DNA from: Theristus sp. LFF4_11
Lineage: Eukaryota; Nematoda; Chromadorea; Monhysterida; Xyalidae
Direction of reading: 5' to 3'
NCBI GenBank assembly: GCA_030248135.1
Contig: JASANC010002312.1
Location: 1 to 64,000 of the forward strand
Length of the DNA: 64,000 nt
Shown: piece after piece, positions 60,020 to 64,000 of the stretch
Layout of the letters: every line of letters begins with the position of its first letter
Position numbering within the stretch: position 1 is the stretch's first letter
Program-made: the position numbers and the translations under genes
Notes under the pieces: model-generated
Told to the model about the DNA's origin: nothing
Seen by the model: the letters and a program-made list of their open reading frames with translations, nothing else
Database searches by the model: none

Positions 60020-63000
60020 ATGCTTCGACGTTCCGGCAAACAAAACGATCGCAATAATGGCGATGTGGTGAACATCATCAGCAGCCATGGAAGCGAAGCG
60101 TCATTTAGCCAGTCTTCTTCAAACACCGAAAATACACCAAAGAGCTCGAAAAAGTGGCATCAGACCATCGCAAAGAACATGCGTCGTTTTTCGCTCTCTT
60201 CCGGAGGGGATTATGTGAGTTCGATTGTTTTTAAAAATAGTACTTTTTCTAGAAAAACTTTTTCTTGAAAATCCCCTAAAACCGTACAGGTGCGGCCGTT
60301 GAATGTTCGTTTTTGTACTACGGTCGTTCCAGGTCGTGGTCTACGGCCGCGCTGGTTTTCGGTCGTCAGAATGAGTGCTTTCAACACTGCAAACGGTTGC
60401 GAGTGCGACCGTTTGATTTATTGTACTTTCGGTATTTACGGAATGAACGGGAGGACGATGGACTGTAAACGGCCGTGTCCTCTAGACGATGCGTTAAACG
60501 GCCGTATCGTAGTGCGGCCGAAAACTGTACGGCCGCAGACGAACACGCTAAAATAGACATCATCGGCGCCGTAACAGTACTACTAGTATCGTTTCAGAAA
60601 GTGTACAGGCGCAAACGTTCACGCTCTTGGAAAAGCTACACAGTTGAAGCAGAAAGTCTGAATCCACGATATTCAAGCTCGCCCCAAAACTCTACAATCA
60701 ATCATTTTCATACCTCTGCATGCAAACGTATCAAGTTTAGGGTCGGAACCAAAAGAAAGGACAATATGATATTTTATTTTGGTTCCGAGACTCAATCCGC
60801 AATTAGATAGGTAAACAGTTGCAGGCATGACGCGGAAATTCAAAATTGGCAAAATGATCTGAGTTTCCTAAATAGGGCCGAGTTACCATGGCGATTTTGA
60901 ATTGCCACATACAGAATGAAACTAGCTTCCTGTCTACGTCTGCACACGCATTAAGTCGCAGAATCTAAAAAATCGATGATACATACACAACATCAACTAG
61001 TGTGTTACAGATGCTGCAGCAACGTTCCGGACTGCCATCGCCGGCCGGGTATCGGCGTCTGAGTCCAGCCGTTGACCGACGTCGTTCCTCATTGCCGTTT
61101 CTCACTGATCTGCTGCGAACGATGCTCGACTTGCAGGTGTGTCCGTTTTATAAACTTGCAGAAAAACGGAGAGATACGACAGCTGATTGATAGGATTGCG
61201 ACAAAATTAATGATACGCGTTTCAACAGTTTATCAAAAGTTAACAAAAATCTTTACTCTGCAGTTATGTTTGTTTAAACCTGTCACATTTTGTCGCAAGA
61301 TAGAGAGCACTAGAAAGAAGAAAGAACGGGATCGGGAGTAGCAAGAAAACATGCTCAGTCACAAATACTAGTTTTTGATTCTGACTTCTGCACGCTCTGT
61401 CTGTATTCCACGAAAAAACGATAAACCGTAATACCAGGTTCGAACAGTGACGGGCGCTGACCTGCCGGTGCCGAATCAGCTGCTGACGTTGACCGACTCC
61501 GAACGAGCGGCCGTCATCGGCTCGTGGCAGTCGGACGCTTGCGCGCGAGCGTTCAACGGTCTCAGCGAACGCAAGCACGATATTATTCGTTCGTTGTTGC
61601 TATTTTCAATTTTTTTCAGGTTCTGCGACTGAATGCGTGTGCGGACATAAAAAGGAAACTGGTTTCAATCAGTATGCGGCAACTCAAAATCTCCTAAGTG
61701 ACTCGGTCCTATTTTGGGGACTCGGATCACTTTATCAGTTTTGAATTCCCGCGTCATGCACCAAACTTTTCACCTATGGGCGCATTGAGTCTCGCAGATA
61801 ATATATTGTGGGTCGTCGTGGCTTCCATCGTTGTGATTACGAGATTTGTAACGAGATTTGTCATTTGTTTTTTTTCAGAACCGGAGAATGACGGCGAAGA
61901 TGATGGGACGATGAAACAGGCGCAGATTTTGTTGCTGGTAGCGAAAGAGCTTCGTGATTTCTTCGACAAAACCATTCAGTTGCTCTGTGTTCAAGACACC
62001 GTGCGTTGTGTTTCAAAATTTGTTTGAAGACATTCCGGCAGCTTTATGCAAAACCTCTGGATCACATAAAATTTCAGTGGTGCATTGTCCTATCCGGGGC
62101 ATGGCTCATCCGATATCCAGTCCATATGTTTGTGTTTTGCAACGTGCGTCATTAACGCAAGTCAAGAAAAGCTGCCAGGTTGTTCGCCTAGCCAGTTATG
62201 CCCCGACTGACGGCCATCCAAGTCCGTGTTGTCGGTTAACCGACTCATTCAAACGGCCTTCATTTTCCGGGCGCAGATCTCGCTGACTGCGCTCTGCTGG
62301 TGTCTCGGCAAGTCGCAATACGCGCACCGCGTCAACTTCAACACCGACGGCTGGTTCATCCTGCGCGAAGAGATGTTGACTGCGTTGGTGCCAGATTACG
62401 ATCCGGAGCGCGCGTTGCTCAGTTCGAGCACCTCTGACGAGCTCGACAGGCAGCCGCTGCTGTGCGGCTGGACGAAGGTGATGCAGTTCGTAGCGCACGA
62501 GGCGCGAACCGGCTATCGACAGGCGGTGCTGCGCACGAAACTCGCAAGACGCGTCAAACCGGTGCTCGGAAAAAGTCCGTTTTTTCCTCCGTAAACAAAT
62601 CTGGCACTTTATCTGGCGTTTTACAACGCCAGAGCGTTTTTTTTTTTAATTTCACACAACTCCACACAGCCAACACTGACGACACGAGATCACACTGCTT
62701 GTTTCTAATCCGACTGTGGTTTGTCTAAGACATTGCACTAATTCCAGACCACGCATACTTCGTGTCGCTTGATTGCGACGAAGTGAACGGTGATTCGGCG
62801 AACAACCTTGGCGCGCCCGTCGAGAAAGAATCGTCGATGCTCGAGTCGCTCACGCTGCCGTCGGCCAACCACGGTCGACGCTCGACCATCGGTGAACTGC
62901 CGGAATTCACGAGCTCAATGCTCGCTGCATGGTACGCGGAAAAAATGGCGGAGATTTTTTTTTGGAATTTGACGCACACTATATTTCACAACTGTAAGAA

Positions 63001-63697
63001 GGGTAAGTCGCTCATGTCATGTCTCATCTCATGTTTTGTGGTCTGATGATTGTGCATAGCGCCCAGTCCGGACCCGCTCGAAGAATCTGTACCCTTCCAC
63101 CGATTTCAGAAACCCGAAATCCGGTAGGGTTTGGTCTCGACTTGAATATGGATGCAGAGCGTCCCGTGGACCAGTGCTATTGCCACAAGAAGAACAGTAA
63201 AATAAATGCTTTCTCGGTGACTTAATGAATAGAACTTGCTGGTATTTTGAACGCATACCACATTCTGCGTTGTTTAGCCTTCTTGGCCGAACAAGATTGG
63301 GTAAAAAAAATTCGTTCGTCCTAATTTCAGTCGTCACGCGCACACAAATCAGCAAAGCACGTCCGCTCCGAACAACGTCGACCAATTCGAGCGAGAGACG
63401 AATCGAGAATCCGTGTCGAACACGAACATCAGCGACAACGACAGTTCGACAAGAAGACAACAACTCCAAGAGATGCTTCACTTCGATCAAGACCAGTTGC
63501 TCCTGCTTAAGCGCACCTGGGAGGACGCGAAACTCGACGACGTCTGTGCGAACGTAACGATGCGAAACTCGCCGTTTGACGCTACGACGTCGCCGCGGAT
63601 GGACGACGCTCGTACGATTGATGACGCGATGATCGTCGCTGAAACGCTGCTTGACTTTGTCGATGAAGTCGTGCACGTCGTGGAGCTTGGCGATTTC
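60020..63697 (+). CDS. Globin-like protein, possibly two-domain, runs off the window
   Basis: Exons with consistent phases: 60020-60214 (ATG), 61011-61136, 61438-61558, 61879-62000, about 62258-62571 (or to TAA at 62594), 62748-63002, 63060-63123 and 63331-63697. The first about 105 residues are polar and Ser-rich. Then come a helix-A-like LTDSERAAVIGSW, a helix AQILLLVAKELRDFFDKTIQ, a proximal region LTALCWCLGKSQYAHRV and a C-terminal WTKVMQFVAHEARTGYRQAV, the layout of a nematode globin with a shortened B-D region. A second copy of the pattern follows (FDQDQLLLLKRTWEDAK, then AMIVAETLLDFVDEVVHVVE). The 62748 exon has no upstream ATG and needs a phase-1 donor, which favours one gene. The globin call is tentative; the usual proximal His appears to be Gln. 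Confidence 0.5.
60781..60965 (-). mobile_element. MITE of the GTTCTGCGACTCAATG family
   Basis: Reverse-oriented copy: GGTTCCGAGACTCAATCCGC at the left, AATTCAAAATTGGC core, ATTAAGTCGCAGAATC at the right. It lies in the first intron of the globin-like gene. Confidence 0.7.
61619..61796 (+). mobile_element. MITE of the GTTCTGCGACTCAATG family
   Basis: Plus-oriented copy: GGTTCTGCGACTGAATGCG at the left, GGGGACTCGGATCACTTTAT core, CATTGAGTCTCGCAG at the right. It lies in the intron where the globin B-D helices would be expected to be encoded. The copy at 60781 is in the opposite orientation 0.65 kb upstream. Confidence 0.7.
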
Positions 63698-63861
63698 GTG
63701 AGTTGTTCGTTCTGTTTTATCAGTAAAGGGGATGTGGTGTGCTGCGCTTTTTTTGCTGATTCAACAAACGGACCATGATCGGGCGTTTCGACGGGCTTTT
63801 TAAAACGCCGAGGCATTTACAAATTGTTGTTGTTGTTGTTGTTGTTGTTGCTGTTGTTGTT

Positions 63862-64000
63862 GGGGTTTTTAGGCGATATTTTTAGCCAGGGCTAACCCAG
63901 AGAAGCGTACAGAACGCCATTGAGTAGGGCGCCCATCGAGTTATCTCAGTCATTAAGTGCCTATACACCCCTCGGCGGGGCTCGATCCCCCGAGCGCACA
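63862..64000 (-). mobile_element. tRNA-derived SINE, cut by the window end
   Basis: Minus-oriented copy: CCAGGGCTAACCCAGAGAAG, GGGCGCCCATCGAG, TCATTAAGTGCC and the box-B complement GGGGCTCGATCCCC; the rest of the head is off the edge. Its tail is the (GTT)n tract at about 63824-63861, showing that the family ends in (AAC)n. Confidence 0.75.

Noticed and set aside
1..64000. CRISPR arrays, bacterial operons or prophage
   Set aside because: Repeats are tandem or inverted without unique equal-length spacers, and genes have introns; nothing prokaryotic is seen.

Overview
This is a 64 kb window of an animal nuclear genome. The genes are split by short introns and carry normal GT-AG splice sites. 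A run of degenerate GCCTAA hexamers at 32.76-32.95 kb, the complement of the nematode telomere unit TTAGGC, and a globin-like gene with a long N-terminal extension suggest a nematode. The species cannot be fixed from the sequence. The window is rich in transposable elements, and most small introns contain one.

Eight genes can be supported, and six have recognisable products. Left to right: (1) an ARID4/RBBP1-type chromatin protein, minus strand, about 0.86-7.78 kb, at least 20 exons; (2) a MIF4G-domain protein with a long glutamine-rich N-terminus (PAIP1/CTIF/MIF4GD superfamily), plus strand, starting at 10.28 kb. Its first seven exons run to 15.68 kb and probable last exons lie at 24.6, 32.4 and 33.0-33.3 kb; (3, 4) a divergent pair of nearly identical Gly/Tyr-rich secreted peptides (17.2-18.0 kb minus, 19.6-20.3 kb plus); (5) a Ly6/three-finger protein, minus strand, 21.6-22.8 kb. 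If the MIF4G model is right, genes 3-5 are nested in one of its introns; (6) a KCTD8/12/16-type protein, minus strand, 34.9-36.9 kb; (7) UDP-glucose 6-dehydrogenase, minus strand, 45.9-51.2 kb, fully reconstructed by splice phase; (8) a globin-like gene, plus strand, from 60.0 kb to beyond the right edge.

The rest is mostly repeats. There is one tRNA-derived SINE family (5 copies) and several TA-flanked MITE families: a Tc1/mariner-like element; CCGTATTACC, 3 copies; CAGTCGAACTC, 3 copies; GTTCTGCGACTC, 6 copies; a short CATTCATGAAGCA foldback, 4 copies. A TTA-flanked PIF/Harbinger-like element lies at 52.2-53.5 kb. Two foldback elements have inverted arms built of 15-bp tandem repeats (38.8-40.5 kb and 46.3-46.9 kb). 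A 30-bp minisatellite lies next to the first of these, and a very G/C-homopolymer-rich palindrome lies at 55.1-56.4 kb.

The most unusual signals are the foldback elements with 15-bp tandem-repeat arms, the repeated placement of mobile elements within a few bases of splice sites (UGDH, KCTD, MIF4G genes), and the secreted peptide pair whose second exons differ only at synonymous sites. Exon models come from reading frame, phase continuity and splice consensus alone; no transcript data were available.
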